This document shows positions 1-8,866 of a stretch of 64,000 nt of DNA, one piece after another (positions within the stretch are counted from its first letter, which is position 1; each line of letters begins with the position of its first letter). The stretch comes from Flavobacteriales bacterium. Its GTDB lineage: Bacteria > Bacteroidota > Bacteroidia > Flavobacteriales_F > PHOS-HE28. The notes beneath the pieces are model-generated. The model saw only the letters and a list, made by a program, of their open reading frames with translations, had not been told where the DNA came from and did not search any database. A program made the position numbers and the translations under genes. The DNA lies in the NCBI GenBank assembly GCA_020635655.1, contig JACJZI010000004.1, forward strand, positions 186,001-250,000. The letters are read 5' to 3'.

Positions 1-999
1 TCCATAGCCGTCCTGCGGGACCTCATCGGGCCGCCCCATCGGCTTGTGATCATCAGCCACTACAATCCGGACGGTGATGCCATGGGGTCCTCGCTGGGCC
101 TGGCCCATGCGCTTCGCGGCATGGGTCGTGACGTGGATGTGGTGATGCCGAACACACCACCCGCTTTTCTGCAGTGGATGCCCGGATATCCGGAGGTGGT
201 CTGCGCGGACCGCGCACGTGACAGGGCCGAACAGCTCCTGCGCCAGGCGGATGTGGTGCTGTGCCTTGATTTCAATCGGATGGATCGCGTGGGGTCGTTG
301 TCCGAAGTGCTCTCCAAGGCGCGTCGTCCTGTGCTGATCGATCATCATCAGGATCCGGACATGGCCGTCGAGGTCCAGTTCTCCGATACGGGATCGAGCT
401 CGACCTCGCAGATGGTATTCGATGTCCTGGACGCGCTCGGACAAACAGGCCACATCGGTCCGGAAGCCGCGACATGCCTCTATACGGGGATCATGACGGA
501 CACCGGGTCCTTCCGGTTCCCCGCCACCACACCGCATACCCATCGCGTGGCCGCACGATTGCTGGAGATGGGTGCCAGGCCGCACGAGGTCCATTCCGCC
601 GTGCTCGACAACAACAGTATGCACCGGTTGAAGCTGTTGGGCTTCATGCTCTCCCAGCGATTGACCGTGCGCGACGACCTGGGTGTGGCCGTGATCGTGC
701 TGAGCAATTCGGACCTGGAGCGCCATCACTTCCATCCGGGTGATACCGAAGGGTTCGTGAACTACGGCCTTTCGGTGCGCGGCGTCCGCTTGTCCGCGTT
801 CTTCATGGAACGCGGGGACCGGATCAAGATCAGCCTGCGGTCCATCGGTGACCTGCCCGTGAACGAGCTGCTCGCCGAACACTTCGATGGTGGAGGCCAT
901 GTCAATGCGGCGGGAGGTCAGAGCATGAAGGGGTTACAGGCCACCGTGGACCGGTTCATGCAGGTCCTGCCCGGTTTCCTGAACGCCCATCCGGCATGA
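1..999 (+). CDS. nrnA: DHH-family phosphoesterase, NrnA-like (5' end outside window)
   Basis: The reading frame is open back to base 1, so the true start lies upstream of the window; the GTG at 46 is internal. The DHH-domain motifs are visible: NPDGDAMGSS near the beginning, LDFNR, LIDHHQDP and MTDTGSFRF. The C-terminal DHHA1 domain ends in a glycine-rich GGGHVNAAGG. The family hydrolyses short oligoribonucleotides and 3'-phosphoadenosine phosphate in the cytoplasm using a Mn-binding DHH centre. The stop overlaps the start of the downstream FKBP lipoprotein by 4 bp (ATGA). This pairing of a DHH phosphoesterase with gldI is one I know from other Flavobacteria. Confidence 0.92.
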   Translation, partial: SIAVLRDLIGPPHRLVIISHYNPDGDAMGSSLGLAHALRGMGRDVDVVMPNTPPAFLQWMPGYPEVVCADRARDRAEQLLRQADVVLCLDFNRMDRVGSLSEVLSKARRPVLIDHHQDPDMAVEVQFSDTGSSSTSQMVFDVLDALGQTGHIGPEAATCLYTGIMTDTGSFRFPATTPHTHRVAARLLEMGARPHEVHSAVLDNNSMHRLKLLGFMLSQRLTVRDDLGVAVIVLSNSDLERHHFHPGDTEGFVNYGLSVRGVRLSAFFMERGDRIKISLRSIGDLPVNELLAEHFDGGGHVNAAGGQSMKGLQATVDRFMQVLPGFLNAHPA

Positions 1000-1523
1000 C
1001 GCGGAACGTTCCCCTTCTTGCCATCTTGCTCCTGGGATGTGGGCCGATGAGCGATCCACCACCCGTGGTCCAGGGGAACGGGCAGGACCCGAGTGCACCA
1101 CTGGTCAAAGCGAACGCACGGGCCGAGCGGATCGAACGGGGTGATATCGCGAACTATGCGCGTCGCCACAAACTGCAGGGCAGGACCAGCGGGACCGGTA
1201 TCTATTGGCAGCTGCTTCGGGATGTGCCCGGCGACACCGTAAGGCCCGCAGAGCGCGTTCAGGTGAACTACCGTGTGGAGCTGCTGGATGGCACCATCTG
1301 TTATGCATCGGAACCCGGGCATCCGGAATCCTTCGTGGTGGACCAGGACGATGTGGAAAGCGGCCTGCACGAGGGCATCCAACATCTTTCACCAGGGGAT
1401 TCCGCAGTGCTCATCCTCCCTTCCTACAGGGCCTATGGACTCATCGGCGACCTGAACAAGGTACCCATGCGCAGCTCCCTGGTGTACCACATCGGACTGG
1501 TCAGCATTCACCACGGGCCGTGA
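996..1523 (+). CDS. gldI: GldI-like FKBP-type peptidyl-prolyl isomerase lipoprotein
   Basis: This is a 175-residue protein with a short signal peptide and lipobox (LLLGC at about residues 11-15), predicted to be lipidated and periplasm-facing. Residues 65-170 resemble an FKBP domain (VQVNYRVELLDGTICYASE, then GLHEGIQHLSPGDSAVLILP and a YGLIGD loop). In gliding Bacteroidota, GldI is an FKBP-type prolyl isomerase lipoprotein needed for gliding and T9SS function. Assignment to GldI rests on family, lipidation and adjacency to nrnA; a generic FKBP lipoprotein is the alternative. It overlaps nrnA by 4 bp and the next gene by 4 bp, so the three are probably one transcript. Confidence 0.75.
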   Translation: MTRNVPLLAILLLGCGPMSDPPPVVQGNGQDPSAPLVKANARAERIERGDIANYARRHKLQGRTSGTGIYWQLLRDVPGDTVRPAERVQVNYRVELLDGTICYASEPGHPESFVVDQDDVESGLHEGIQHLSPGDSAVLILPSYRAYGLIGDLNKVPMRSSLVYHIGLVSIHHGP

Positions 1524-2419
1524 ATCCCCAACGGGACCATTCGTTCTACTTGGTCGCGCTCCTGGTCGCGCTCATCGCCTGCTCGCCCGCTCCCTATCCG
1601 GAGTACAGGCCGCTCGGGGACGGCAGCTATCTGCGATTGATCACCCTGGGTGAAGGCGAATGCACTCCCAACGACAGCGACAGGATCACCTTTACCCTTC
1701 GTGCCGGACCGATGACAGGCGATGCTGGTTCCTTGTTCAGCGGGGACCGCACGGTGGTACTGCGCGAAATCGGGACCACCGGTTTGGGGCGCGCCTTGCG
1801 CCGATCACATGCCGGTGATAGCCTGAGCGTGCTCATACGCTGCCACGGCATCCCCTGGCAGGCCCTGGACCTGCTTCAGCAGCGCCCATTGAACGATTCG
1901 CTCATGTTGGACCTGCAATTGAAAGTGGCACGGATCCAAGATCCCCGTTCGGTGCATGCCGAGCAGGAACGTTTCCGCGGTTGGAAGGCGTTGAACGAAG
2001 CGGAAGAACGGGAGACGCTCCTGGGTCATCTCCGAGAGCAGGGCATCGACACCGCATCGTACTGGCACAGCGGCATGTACGTTCTGGTCACTGACAGTGG
2101 CTCTGTTCCGCACGCCAGATCGGGCGATGCCGTCACCGTGGCCTATGTCGGTCGCTTCCTCGACGGGCGGATCTTCGACGACAACCACGGTCCTGATGGC
2201 CCGTTGCATTTCCAGCTCGGCGATCCGGACCAAGTGATCCACGGCATGGAGATGGGCTTGTATGCATTGGGGAAGGGAGGACGAGGCACCTTCATCATCC
2301 CCTCCGCATTGGCGTTCGGTCACAAGGGGTCTGCCATGGGCATCGTTCCACCCTTCACGACCGTGGTCTATGAGGTCGAACTGCTCGACCTCGTGCGCAC
2401 GTCGAAGGGCGGGACCTGA
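1520..2419 (+). CDS. FKBP-type peptidyl-prolyl cis-trans isomerase lipoprotein
   Basis: The start chosen is GTG at 1520, overlapping the preceding stop (GTGA). It gives a 299-residue protein with a signal peptide and lipobox (ALIAC, about residues 17-21). The frame is open further upstream, but that part is only the shadow of the preceding gene. The C-terminal third is a clear FKBP domain: DAVTVAYVGRFLDGRIFDD, then QVIHGMEMGLYALGKGG and the conserved IPSALAFG loop, ending VVYEVELLDLV. The middle part (about residues 35-170) is a diverged second FKBP-like region. It is probably a periplasmic folding catalyst acting with the upstream gldI-like protein. Confidence 0.85.
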   Translation: MNPQRDHSFYLVALLVALIACSPAPYPEYRPLGDGSYLRLITLGEGECTPNDSDRITFTLRAGPMTGDAGSLFSGDRTVVLREIGTTGLGRALRRSHAGDSLSVLIRCHGIPWQALDLLQQRPLNDSLMLDLQLKVARIQDPRSVHAEQERFRGWKALNEAEERETLLGHLREQGIDTASYWHSGMYVLVTDSGSVPHARSGDAVTVAYVGRFLDGRIFDDNHGPDGPLHFQLGDPDQVIHGMEMGLYALGKGGRGTFIIPSALAFGHKGSAMGIVPPFTTVVYEVELLDLVRTSKGGT

Positions 2420-2452
2420 ACCCTGGCCGGATCCGGACGTATCAACGGCGTC

Positions 2453-3898
2453 ATGTTCCGGCTCCTCCCATTGGCCGTCGCATGCCTTCTGCACGCCGCT
2501 GTCCAGGCACAGGAGCAGTTCGGCGTGGTGAACGGCAACTACGACCCCACCGATGCCGTGATGCTGAACCCCGCGCGGATCGCTGGTCAGTGGCCCTATG
2601 CGCAGGTACGCGCCATGGGTGCGCACCTGTTCGTATGGAACGATCTGGTGGCGATGACCGGCTCCGAGCACACCCTGGCCGGTGAGATCCAGGCCGGTAT
2701 CAAAGGCGCACCCAGTGTGGGATTGGGCGTCCGAGGGTCCTTCCATCCCGACGACAAGGAGGGATTCGTGCAAGTGGACCTGAACGGCCCTGCGGCCTCG
2801 GTCGCTTTGGGCAAGGGCACGATCGCAGCGGGCATTCGTGCGCGTTCATGCACGAGCATCAGCGGTGTGCCGACCCATCTGGGACGCTTCATCTATGAGG
2901 GACTGAACTACGGACCGCAGCTGGGCATTCGCTATCACGACCAGGCGGTGAAGGCCTTGAGCGCCGGTTGGGCGCAGATCGACCTGAGCTATGCCCGCAT
3001 CCTGCATCAGGAAGACTTCGGCATGTGGAGTGCTGGAGCCACGGTGCGCTATCTGCAGGGCATCTATGGCGCGGGTGTGCAGTTCGATGTGCTGGACTAC
3101 ACGGTGATCGATTCCATGCGGGCGGACATCCACGAGGCGACCGGCAGCTACGGCTATGCCGCTCCCGCATTGGGTGCGGGGCAGGGATGGGGGGCCGACC
3201 TCGGCGTCACCTATGAACGCACGCTGGAGGAATGCGAGCGCTACCTGCCGCACCAGGCTTCGACGGGCTGCGATCCGATGGGTTACCGCTACCGGATCGG
3301 GATGTCGTTGATCGACCTGGGACGGATCAAGTACGGCAACGCGGTGGCGGGTTCATTCTCCGACGCGCAAGCCGGATTTTCGGACTACACGGCCGTGGAT
3401 GTTCCGGATGCCGGCGCCGCGGACAGCTTGTTCAGCGGTTCATTGGACCGATGGACGGACCGGACGGAACTGCTTATCGGAACACCGACCGCGCTCTCGT
3501 TGCAGGCCGATCTGCGCGTGGTGGACAAGGTCTATGTCGCCTTGGATGCGGTCCAGCAGATCAGCGGGGCAAAAGGGACCAGGCTGCGAAGGCCGAACAG
3601 CATCGCATTGGTGCCGCGTGTCGAGATGAAACGATTCGCCGCGGCCATCCCCGTAGTGCTGACGGACGATGACGCGAGGCATCCCAGCGTGGGCATCATG
3701 TTGCGCATGAACGACCTGGTGATCGGTTCCGACAATGTGCTGCCGTTCTTCACAAGGCGCGATGTGCGTGGCGCGGATATCTATTTGGCCCTGCGTTGGA
3801 CCATTTTCAGGAGTCCCTATTGTCGTGGAAAGCGGAAAGGACGCAAACACCTGCAGCCGGGGAGCATGGAAGCCCTGCCCTGCCTTATCCCTGAGTGA
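2453..3898 (+). CDS. DUF5723-type outer-membrane beta-barrel protein
   Basis: A 481-residue secreted protein with a signal peptide ending near AAVQAQ (about residue 19). The N-terminus contains the pattern NYDPTDAVMLNPARIA, typical of DUF5723 proteins in which the mature chain begins by placing Asn/Pro residues in a PorV/FadL-like barrel. Alternating hydrophobic/polar strands with many Gly and aromatic residues continue to about residue 455, followed by a basic tail. Function is not established for the family; an outer-membrane location is inferred. It lies 33 bp downstream of the FKBP lipoproteins on the same strand, and the envelope-folding neighbours fit a barrel-protein client. Confidence 0.75.
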   Translation: MFRLLPLAVACLLHAAVQAQEQFGVVNGNYDPTDAVMLNPARIAGQWPYAQVRAMGAHLFVWNDLVAMTGSEHTLAGEIQAGIKGAPSVGLGVRGSFHPDDKEGFVQVDLNGPAASVALGKGTIAAGIRARSCTSISGVPTHLGRFIYEGLNYGPQLGIRYHDQAVKALSAGWAQIDLSYARILHQEDFGMWSAGATVRYLQGIYGAGVQFDVLDYTVIDSMRADIHEATGSYGYAAPALGAGQGWGADLGVTYERTLEECERYLPHQASTGCDPMGYRYRIGMSLIDLGRIKYGNAVAGSFSDAQAGFSDYTAVDVPDAGAADSLFSGSLDRWTDRTELLIGTPTALSLQADLRVVDKVYVALDAVQQISGAKGTRLRRPNSIALVPRVEMKRFAAAIPVVLTDDDARHPSVGIMLRMNDLVIGSDNVLPFFTRRDVRGADIYLALRWTIFRSPYCRGKRKGRKHLQPGSMEALPCLIPE

Positions 3899-3900
3899 TC

Positions 3901-4620
3901 CTATTGGGCCACGCCGATGAGGAATACGGCCGGCACCTCGGGCAGTTCCACCCTTGTTCGGCGCCATTCCGCCACGGTACACATGCGTACCTGTTCGCCG
4001 GGTTGGGTCAGGTCCATCGCCACGCAAAGCGCGGTGCCGGGGGATAGGGTGCGCAGCAGTTCCCCGATCAGGGCTTGATTGCGATACGGCGTCTCCATGA
4101 AGAGTTGTGTCGTTCCCGAACGCTGCAGATCGCGTTCGATCTGCTGGATGGCCTGTCGTCTTTCGTGCCTGTCGCGAGGCAGGTAGCCATGGAAGCAGAA
4201 GCGTTGTCCGTTCAGGCCGCTGGCGGCCAGGGCGAGCAGGAAAGCGGACGGCCCGGCCAGCGGCACCACCCGGACGCCGGCCGCGTGCGCACGAGCGATC
4301 AGTCGTGCGCCCGGATCGGCGATCGCGGGCATGCCGGCCTCGCTCAAGATCGCCGTGTTCCCGTTCTCCAGGGCGACGCGCAGGTATGCATCCAGGTCCT
4401 CCTCGGTGGAGTCCTTGTCGAGCCGATGCAATTGGATCCGGTCCAGGTCGAACAGGGGATCGATACGGCGCAGCATGCGGCGTGCCGTGCGTTCGTGTTC
4501 CACGAAGAAGTGTTCAACACGTCCCACCGTATCGACAATGATGGGCGCCAACCATTCACTACCGCCGGCTTCACCGAGCCAAACGGGTACCAGGTAGAGG
4601 CGCGCGTCAGTTCGATCCAC
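3901..4620 (-). CDS. RsmI-like SAM-dependent tetrapyrrole-fold methylase
   Basis: The GTG start at 4620 gives 239 residues and a 14-bp overlap with the upstream phosphatase gene. The frame continues upstream, but only as that gene's shadow. Motifs fit the TP-methylase fold of 16S rRNA (cytidine-1402-2'-O)-methyltransferase: ILSEAGMPAIADPGARLI followed by VVPLAGPSAFLLALAASG, then FHGYLPRDRHER. It is shorter than E. coli RsmI (about 286 aa), as is usual for this Bacteroidota variant, and starts without the standard N-terminal glycine-rich strand. Substrate is inferred, not shown. The stop lies 3 bp from the convergent DUF5723 gene. Confidence 0.8.
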   Translation of the reverse strand: MDRTDARLYLVPVWLGEAGGSEWLAPIIVDTVGRVEHFFVEHERTARRMLRRIDPLFDLDRIQLHRLDKDSTEEDLDAYLRVALENGNTAILSEAGMPAIADPGARLIARAHAAGVRVVPLAGPSAFLLALAASGLNGQRFCFHGYLPRDRHERRQAIQQIERDLQRSGTTQLFMETPYRNQALIGELLRTLSPGTALCVAMDLTQPGEQVRMCTVAEWRRTRVELPEVPAVFLIGVAQ

Positions 4621-5071
4621 GGATCTGCTTGATGAAAGCATCGCAAGCCTGGTCCAACATCCGGTACACTTCTTCGAACCCTTCCTCACCTCCATGGTAG
4701 GGATCAGGAACGGAACGCATTGGATGTTCTGGCACGAGGTCCAGGATCGAGCGGGCCTTGCGGGCGGCCGCTGGGTCGGGGGCCATGCGCAACATGTCGC
4801 GCAGGTTGTCGGCATCCATCGCGAACAATTGGTCAAAGCGTTGGAAGTCGGCCGAGGTGAAGCGCCGGGCACGCAGGTCGCTGATGTCGATCCCATGGCC
4901 GGCCATCGTCGCGATGGCCCTGCGGTCGGGCGGTTCGCCGACATGGTATTCACTTGTTCCGGCGGAATCGGTCACGACTTCCAGACCAAGCCCCTGCACC
5001 TTGTTCCGGAGTATGCCCTCGGCCATTGGTGACCGACAGATGTTGCCCAGACAGACCATCAGGACCTTCAT
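4607..5071 (-). CDS. Low-molecular-weight protein-tyrosine phosphatase
   Basis: A 154-residue cytoplasmic enzyme with the P-loop CLGNICRS at residues 7-14 (catalytic Cys, CX5R) and the general-acid loop DPYHGG near residue 122. Length is normal for the family. It removes phosphate from phosphotyrosine in proteins; in bacteria it often acts on polysaccharide-export kinases, but no such kinase is present here. The gene overlaps the RsmI-like gene, and this organisation (phosphatase plus rRNA methylase downstream of dnaA) suggests a small operon. Confidence 0.93.
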   Translation of the reverse strand: MKVLMVCLGNICRSPMAEGILRNKVQGLGLEVVTDSAGTSEYHVGEPPDRRAIATMAGHGIDISDLRARRFTSADFQRFDQLFAMDADNLRDMLRMAPDPAAARKARSILDLVPEHPMRSVPDPYHGGEEGFEEVYRMLDQACDAFIKQIRGSN

Positions 5072-5113
5072 GTGGTTCGCTCGTCAAGGATGCGACGCGA
5101 ATGTCGGAAAAGC

Positions 5114-5139
5114 GAAAGGACCGCCACGGCGGCCCTTTC
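5114..5139 (-). terminator. Rho-independent terminator downstream of dnaA
   Basis: Read on the minus strand, GAAAGGGCCGCC and GGCGGTCCTTTC form a 12-bp stem with one mismatch around a 2-nt gap, followed by a T-rich run (GCTTTTCC). It lies 22 bp after the dnaA stop and before the phosphatase start. Confidence 0.6.
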
Positions 5140-5160
5140 GATGAGAGCGCACGAACGTCC

Positions 5161-6591
5161 TCAGTGGATGCTCAGCTTCTTCTCCAGGTCCTCCAGGTAG
5201 CCACGGAACTGCTTGTCGGTCTCCTGCAGGTTGTTCACCGTGCGGCAGGCGTGCAGCACCGTCGCATGGTCCTTGCCTCCGCAATGGGCGCCGATGCTGG
5301 CCAGCGAGCTCTTGGTCATCTTCTTGGCGAAGTACATCGCGATCTGCCGGGCCTGCACCACTTCGCGTTTGCGGGTCTTGCTCTTCAACAGTTCGATCGG
5401 CAGGTCGAAGTAGTCGCACACCACTTTCTGGATGTAATCGATCGACACTTCGCGTGCGGTGTTCTTCACGAACTTGTCGATCATCTGCTTGGCCAGGTCC
5501 AGCGTCACCGCCTTCTTGTTCAGCGAGCTTTGGGCGATCAGGCTGATCATGGCGCCTTCCAGTTCGCGGATGTTGGTGGTGATGCTGTAGGCGAGGTATT
5601 CGACCACCTCCTTGGGCAGATCGATCCCTTCGGCATACATCTTCTTCTGCAGGATCGCGATCCGCGTCTCCAGCCCGGGTGTTTGCAGGTCGGCGCTCAG
5701 GCCCCATTTGAAGCGGGAGAGCAGGCGTTGCTCCATGCCCTGCATCTCCACGGGCGCCTTGTCGCTGGTGATCACCAGTTGCTTGCCGCTCTGATGCAGA
5801 TGATTAAAGATGTGGAAGAACACGTCCTGTGTCTTCTCCTTGCCCGCCAGGAACTGCACATCATCGATGAGCAGCACGTCCATCATTTGATAGAACTGGC
5901 TGAAGTCACCGACCGTGTTGTTCTTCACGGCCTCGATGAACTGCTGGGTGAACTTCTCAGCGGGCACGTACAGGACCGTACGCTCCGGATGGTTGCGTTT
6001 GATCTCGAGGCCGATGGCGTGTGCCAGGTGGGTCTTGCCGAGCCCCACGCCGCCATAGATCAGCAGTGGGTTGAAGGCGGTGCCGCCGGGTTTCTGCGCC
6101 ACGGCATAACCCGCGCTGCGGGCAAGTCGGTTGCAGTCCCCCTCGATGAAGTTCTCGAAGGAGTAATGCTGGTTCAGGTGGCTCTCGACCTTGATCTTGC
6201 GCAGGCCGGGAATGATGAAGGGGTTCTTGATCGGGCTGTTCGCGATATCGATCGGCAGCTGCACGGCGGGGTTCTTCACGTCGCGCGCATTGCTCGTCGG
6301 CACCTTGACGGTGTAAGGGTGGGCGCTCTGATAGCCGTTCTCCATGATGATGGAGTACTCCAGACGCCCTTCGGTCCCCAATTCCTTCTTGATGATCTTC
6401 TTCAGCAGCCCGATATAGTGCTCCTCCAGCCACTCATAGAAGAACTGGCTCGGTACCTGGATCGTGAGGACATTGTCCTGCAAGCGGAGCGCCTTGATCG
6501 GTTCGAACCAGGTCTTGAAGCTCTGCGGGCTGACATTGTCCTTGATCACTGCGAGGCACCGTTCCCAGGCCTTCTCGTGGTCTCTCTTCAT
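5161..6591 (-). CDS. dnaA: Chromosomal replication initiator protein DnaA
   Basis: ATG at 6591 is chosen (476 aa); an in-frame GTG at 6603 would add four residues. Domain I (about 1-80) begins with AWERCLAVIKDNVSPQSFKT-type helices. The AAA+ module carries Walker A GGVGLGKTH at about 180-188 and Walker B LLIDDVQFL near 245. Domain IV has the DnaA-box-binding signature KDHATVLHACR near residue 445. The protein melts the origin as an ATP-bound filament. The gene is not adjacent to dnaN, which lies about 11 kb away in this window. It is followed by a terminator. Confidence 0.97.
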   Translation of the reverse strand: MKRDHEKAWERCLAVIKDNVSPQSFKTWFEPIKALRLQDNVLTIQVPSQFFYEWLEEHYIGLLKKIIKKELGTEGRLEYSIIMENGYQSAHPYTVKVPTSNARDVKNPAVQLPIDIANSPIKNPFIIPGLRKIKVESHLNQHYSFENFIEGDCNRLARSAGYAVAQKPGGTAFNPLLIYGGVGLGKTHLAHAIGLEIKRNHPERTVLYVPAEKFTQQFIEAVKNNTVGDFSQFYQMMDVLLIDDVQFLAGKEKTQDVFFHIFNHLHQSGKQLVITSDKAPVEMQGMEQRLLSRFKWGLSADLQTPGLETRIAILQKKMYAEGIDLPKEVVEYLAYSITTNIRELEGAMISLIAQSSLNKKAVTLDLAKQMIDKFVKNTAREVSIDYIQKVVCDYFDLPIELLKSKTRKREVVQARQIAMYFAKKMTKSSLASIGAHCGGKDHATVLHACRTVNNLQETDKQFRGYLEDLEKKLSIH

Positions 6592-6603
6592 GGGCGGTGT
6601 CAC

Positions 6604-7020
6604 GTGTTACAGTTGCGGTGATGTTCCGGTCCGGCCGCTCTGGAACCTTTGCTGGTCAAGGGTTCCTGCGAACCGGGCGACAAATATGGATCGAAGAAAG
6701 TGAAAAAAAAAAGAAGGGTCGAACTTGACGGAAAGGAAATTTTTACATGCGCGTCACATGACCATCCGTAGCCTGCAGTCCGCACGGGACAAGGGTTCCC
6801 GGATGGCCGCGCTCCCCACGCCGCCACGGTCCGCGATCCACGGGGAGGCACCTGCGGGGATCTCCCGAACGGACGATGGACGGGTGGAATGGGGATGAAG
6901 GACATGATCGGAGAAAGGGCGGTCGGGCCCTCTAAAGGTACGGCCCATGTTCATTGCGTTGCAAGCACCATCGTTCACCATGTGCTTCGCCATGCCCGGG
7001 CCTGCGGCTACCTTGGCACC
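6604..7020. other. 417-bp intergenic region between divergent dnaA and thioesterase genes
   Basis: No convincing gene is present. A short AT-rich patch (about 6680-6745, with an A10 run) lies upstream of dnaA. On the minus strand CATATTTG (near 6691-6684) is a near match to the -7 promoter element. No perfect or one-mismatch DnaA box (TTATCCACA) was found by eye. The right part (6780-6960) is ordinary GC-rich sequence. At 7009-7016 TACCTTGG, a -7-like element, sits 4 bp before the thioesterase ATG. Confidence 0.5.
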
Positions 7021-7428
7021 ATGTTCACGCACGATACCATCCTGAGGGTGCGCTACGGCGAGACCGACCGGATGGGCTACGTGTACTATGGCGACTATGC
7101 GGAGTACTTCGAAGTGGGCCGCGTGGAAGCCCTGCGTGCACTGGGCTTCCCATACAAGCGGCTCGAGGAGGAAGGGGTGATGCTGCCCGTTCATGAACTG
7201 CTGGTCACCTATCACCAGCCCGCACGCTATGACGATCGACTGACCATTCGCACGATCATCGAAAAGGTGCCTGCCGTGCGGATCGACTTCCGCTACGAGG
7301 TGCGGAACGAATTGGACGAACTGCTCACCGAAGCCCGGACGACACTGGTCTTCGTTGACCGTGCGACCGGTCGACCCTGCCGTGCACCGGATGATCTGGT
7401 GCGTGCCCTGGGTGGCTATTTCAACTGA
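7021..7428 (+). CDS. YbgC/FadM-type hot-dog acyl-CoA thioesterase
   Basis: ATG at 7021 gives 135 residues, the usual length; the -7-like element directly upstream supports it over longer in-frame starts (6889). The N-terminus RVRYGETDRMGYVYYGDYA is the 4HBT motif, with the catalytic Asp in ETDRMG, followed by the EYFEVGRVEALR helix. The family hydrolyses acyl-CoA thioesters, often as housekeeping for lipid metabolism. Its end overlaps the convergent yigZ gene by 13 bp. Confidence 0.88.
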   Translation: MFTHDTILRVRYGETDRMGYVYYGDYAEYFEVGRVEALRALGFPYKRLEEEGVMLPVHELLVTYHQPARYDDRLTIRTIIEKVPAVRIDFRYEVRNELDELLTEARTTLVFVDRATGRPCRAPDDLVRALGGYFN

Positions 7429-8015
7429 AGGCGGACGATCCGCACCGTTCCCGCGGCGTGTTCCTGTATGAAGGCATCGACCCGACTGCGTGGCAGCAGC
7501 GCTTGCATGGAACAGTGTACACCGTATTCGGTCCGTTCGATCGTGCCCTCCGCGGTGATCACCGCCTGGCGCATCGGTTCCAGACGGTCATAGGGCATGT
7601 CGATCCGAACGGGTACGCGACGGACGGCCTCGATGATCGTGTTCGCGCCGATCGCTTCGCGCGCCGCGTCACCGTATGCGCGGACGAGCCCACCACGACC
7701 GAGCAATGTTCCGCCGAAATAGCGCACGACGATGATCGCGGCATTGTTCAATCCGTTCGCCTGAAGCTGCCGAAGGATCGGTCGGCCCGCGGTCCCGGAA
7801 GGTTCACCGGCATCGTTCGCGCGCTCGCGGCCATCGATGACATAGGCATAGCAATGGTGGCGTGCGGCATGATGTGCTTTCGCGATCCCCATCAGTCGGT
7901 CCTTCATCTCCTCCTCCGTTCCCACGGGGAATGCGGACCCGATGAACCGGCTGGCCTTCTCCCGGACCTGGGCCTCGCTCGTCCCCGCCAATGTCAGGAA
8001 GTGGTCGTCGCTCAT
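7416..8015 (-). CDS. YigZ/IMPACT family protein
   Basis: A 199-residue protein starting MSDDHFLTLAG. The family core is visible in order: RFIGSAFPV, HHCYAYVID, DAGEPSGTAGRPIL, VVRYFGGTLLGRGGLVRAYG, then a C-terminal ferredoxin-like domain (DUF1949). The IMPACT fold is thought to act in translation control in eukaryotes; the bacterial role is unclear. The start overlaps the stop of the EamA-like gene by 3 bp, suggesting translational coupling in a ribD-eamA-yigZ transcript. Confidence 0.9.
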   Translation of the reverse strand: MSDDHFLTLAGTSEAQVREKASRFIGSAFPVGTEEEMKDRLMGIAKAHHAARHHCYAYVIDGRERANDAGEPSGTAGRPILRQLQANGLNNAAIIVVRYFGGTLLGRGGLVRAYGDAAREAIGANTIIEAVRRVPVRIDMPYDRLEPMRQAVITAEGTIERTEYGVHCSMQALLPRSRVDAFIQEHAAGTVRIVRLQLK

Positions 8016-8866
8016 CCTGCCGACCAGAGAATGAGAACGAGTGACAGGATCGACACACCGATGCCGATGCGCTGGACGATCGCGGGACGTTCCTGAAAAA
8101 GGAGCACTGCGCCGATCACGGAGAACAGCACGACACCGATGTTCACCAGGGGGAAGAGGAAGCTGGCCCCGAACCGGCCTTCCGCCAGTGCCAGCAGGAG
8201 CGTCCACAGGGCGAGGAAGTTCACCGTGCCCAGCAGCATGCCTCCCCCCCAGGTCCTCCATGATCCCAGGGATCGTCGAAAGGAGGCCACCGCCGCCCAG
8301 AGCAGGCCGCAGATCGCCGACGTGCTGAAGGTCAACAAGGCGAAAAAGCTCTCCTCGCCAGGGTGGAGAAGGGTATGTTGGATCGCGCTCACCCCGGCGT
8401 CGATCGTTCCGAAGGCGAAGAAGAGGACCAGAGGAAGCCAGCGTGCGGCAGGGTCCACGACGCCTGTACGCGACCAGGTGGCCAGCACCACGCCGACCAG
8501 TGCGAGCGCGATCCCCGACCAACCCAGGACACCGGGCCGGTCGCCGTGCCACATCACGGCCGCCAGCACCGGTATGATCAGCGACATCTTGCTGGCGACC
8601 GTCGTGGCCTGCACGCCGGCATGCTGGGTGCTGAGGGCCGCTACGAAGAACACCACGATGAACGCAACGCCGATCACGGTCGCATAGGGCAACACCACGG
8701 AGGTCCTTTCGATCGGTGGAACGTCGCCCGACCACCAGGCCAGGGCGGCGGCCGTCAGGTAGTTGACCACGATGCCGCCACGCGTATCCACCTTCCAGCG
8801 CTGGAACCCTTTCAGCACGAGGAACATCCCCGCTGCGGTGGCCGCGGCCATGATCACCAGCACCAT
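8012..8866 (-). CDS. EamA/DMT-family transporter
   Basis: ATG at 8866 yields 284 residues made almost entirely of about ten hydrophobic segments, beginning MVLVIMAAATAAGMFLVLKG and ending in a membrane segment (GIGVSILSLVLILWSAG). Two repeats of about five helices fit drug/metabolite-transporter (EamA) proteins, which export small metabolites across the inner membrane. The substrate cannot be read from sequence. The start overlaps the 3' end of ribD by 13 bp. The frame is open farther upstream, but only as ribD shadow. Confidence 0.82.
   Translation of the reverse strand: MVLVIMAAATAAGMFLVLKGFQRWKVDTRGGIVVNYLTAAALAWWSGDVPPIERTSVVLPYATVIGVAFIVVFFVAALSTQHAGVQATTVASKMSLIIPVLAAVMWHGDRPGVLGWSGIALALVGVVLATWSRTGVVDPAARWLPLVLFFAFGTIDAGVSAIQHTLLHPGEESFFALLTFSTSAICGLLWAAVASFRRSLGSWRTWGGGMLLGTVNFLALWTLLLALAEGRFGASFLFPLVNIGVVLFSVIGAVLLFQERPAIVQRIGIGVSILSLVLILWSAG

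Noticed and set aside
4954..6621. Long open frame on the plus strand across dnaA
   Set aside because: It is antisense to a fully recognisable DnaA and has the His/Gln/Leu/Val-rich composition of a reverse-complement shadow in GC-rich DNA.
6604..7020. Chromosomal origin next to dnaA
   Set aside because: No convincing DnaA boxes were found and the AT-rich patch is short; it is adequately explained as a promoter region.
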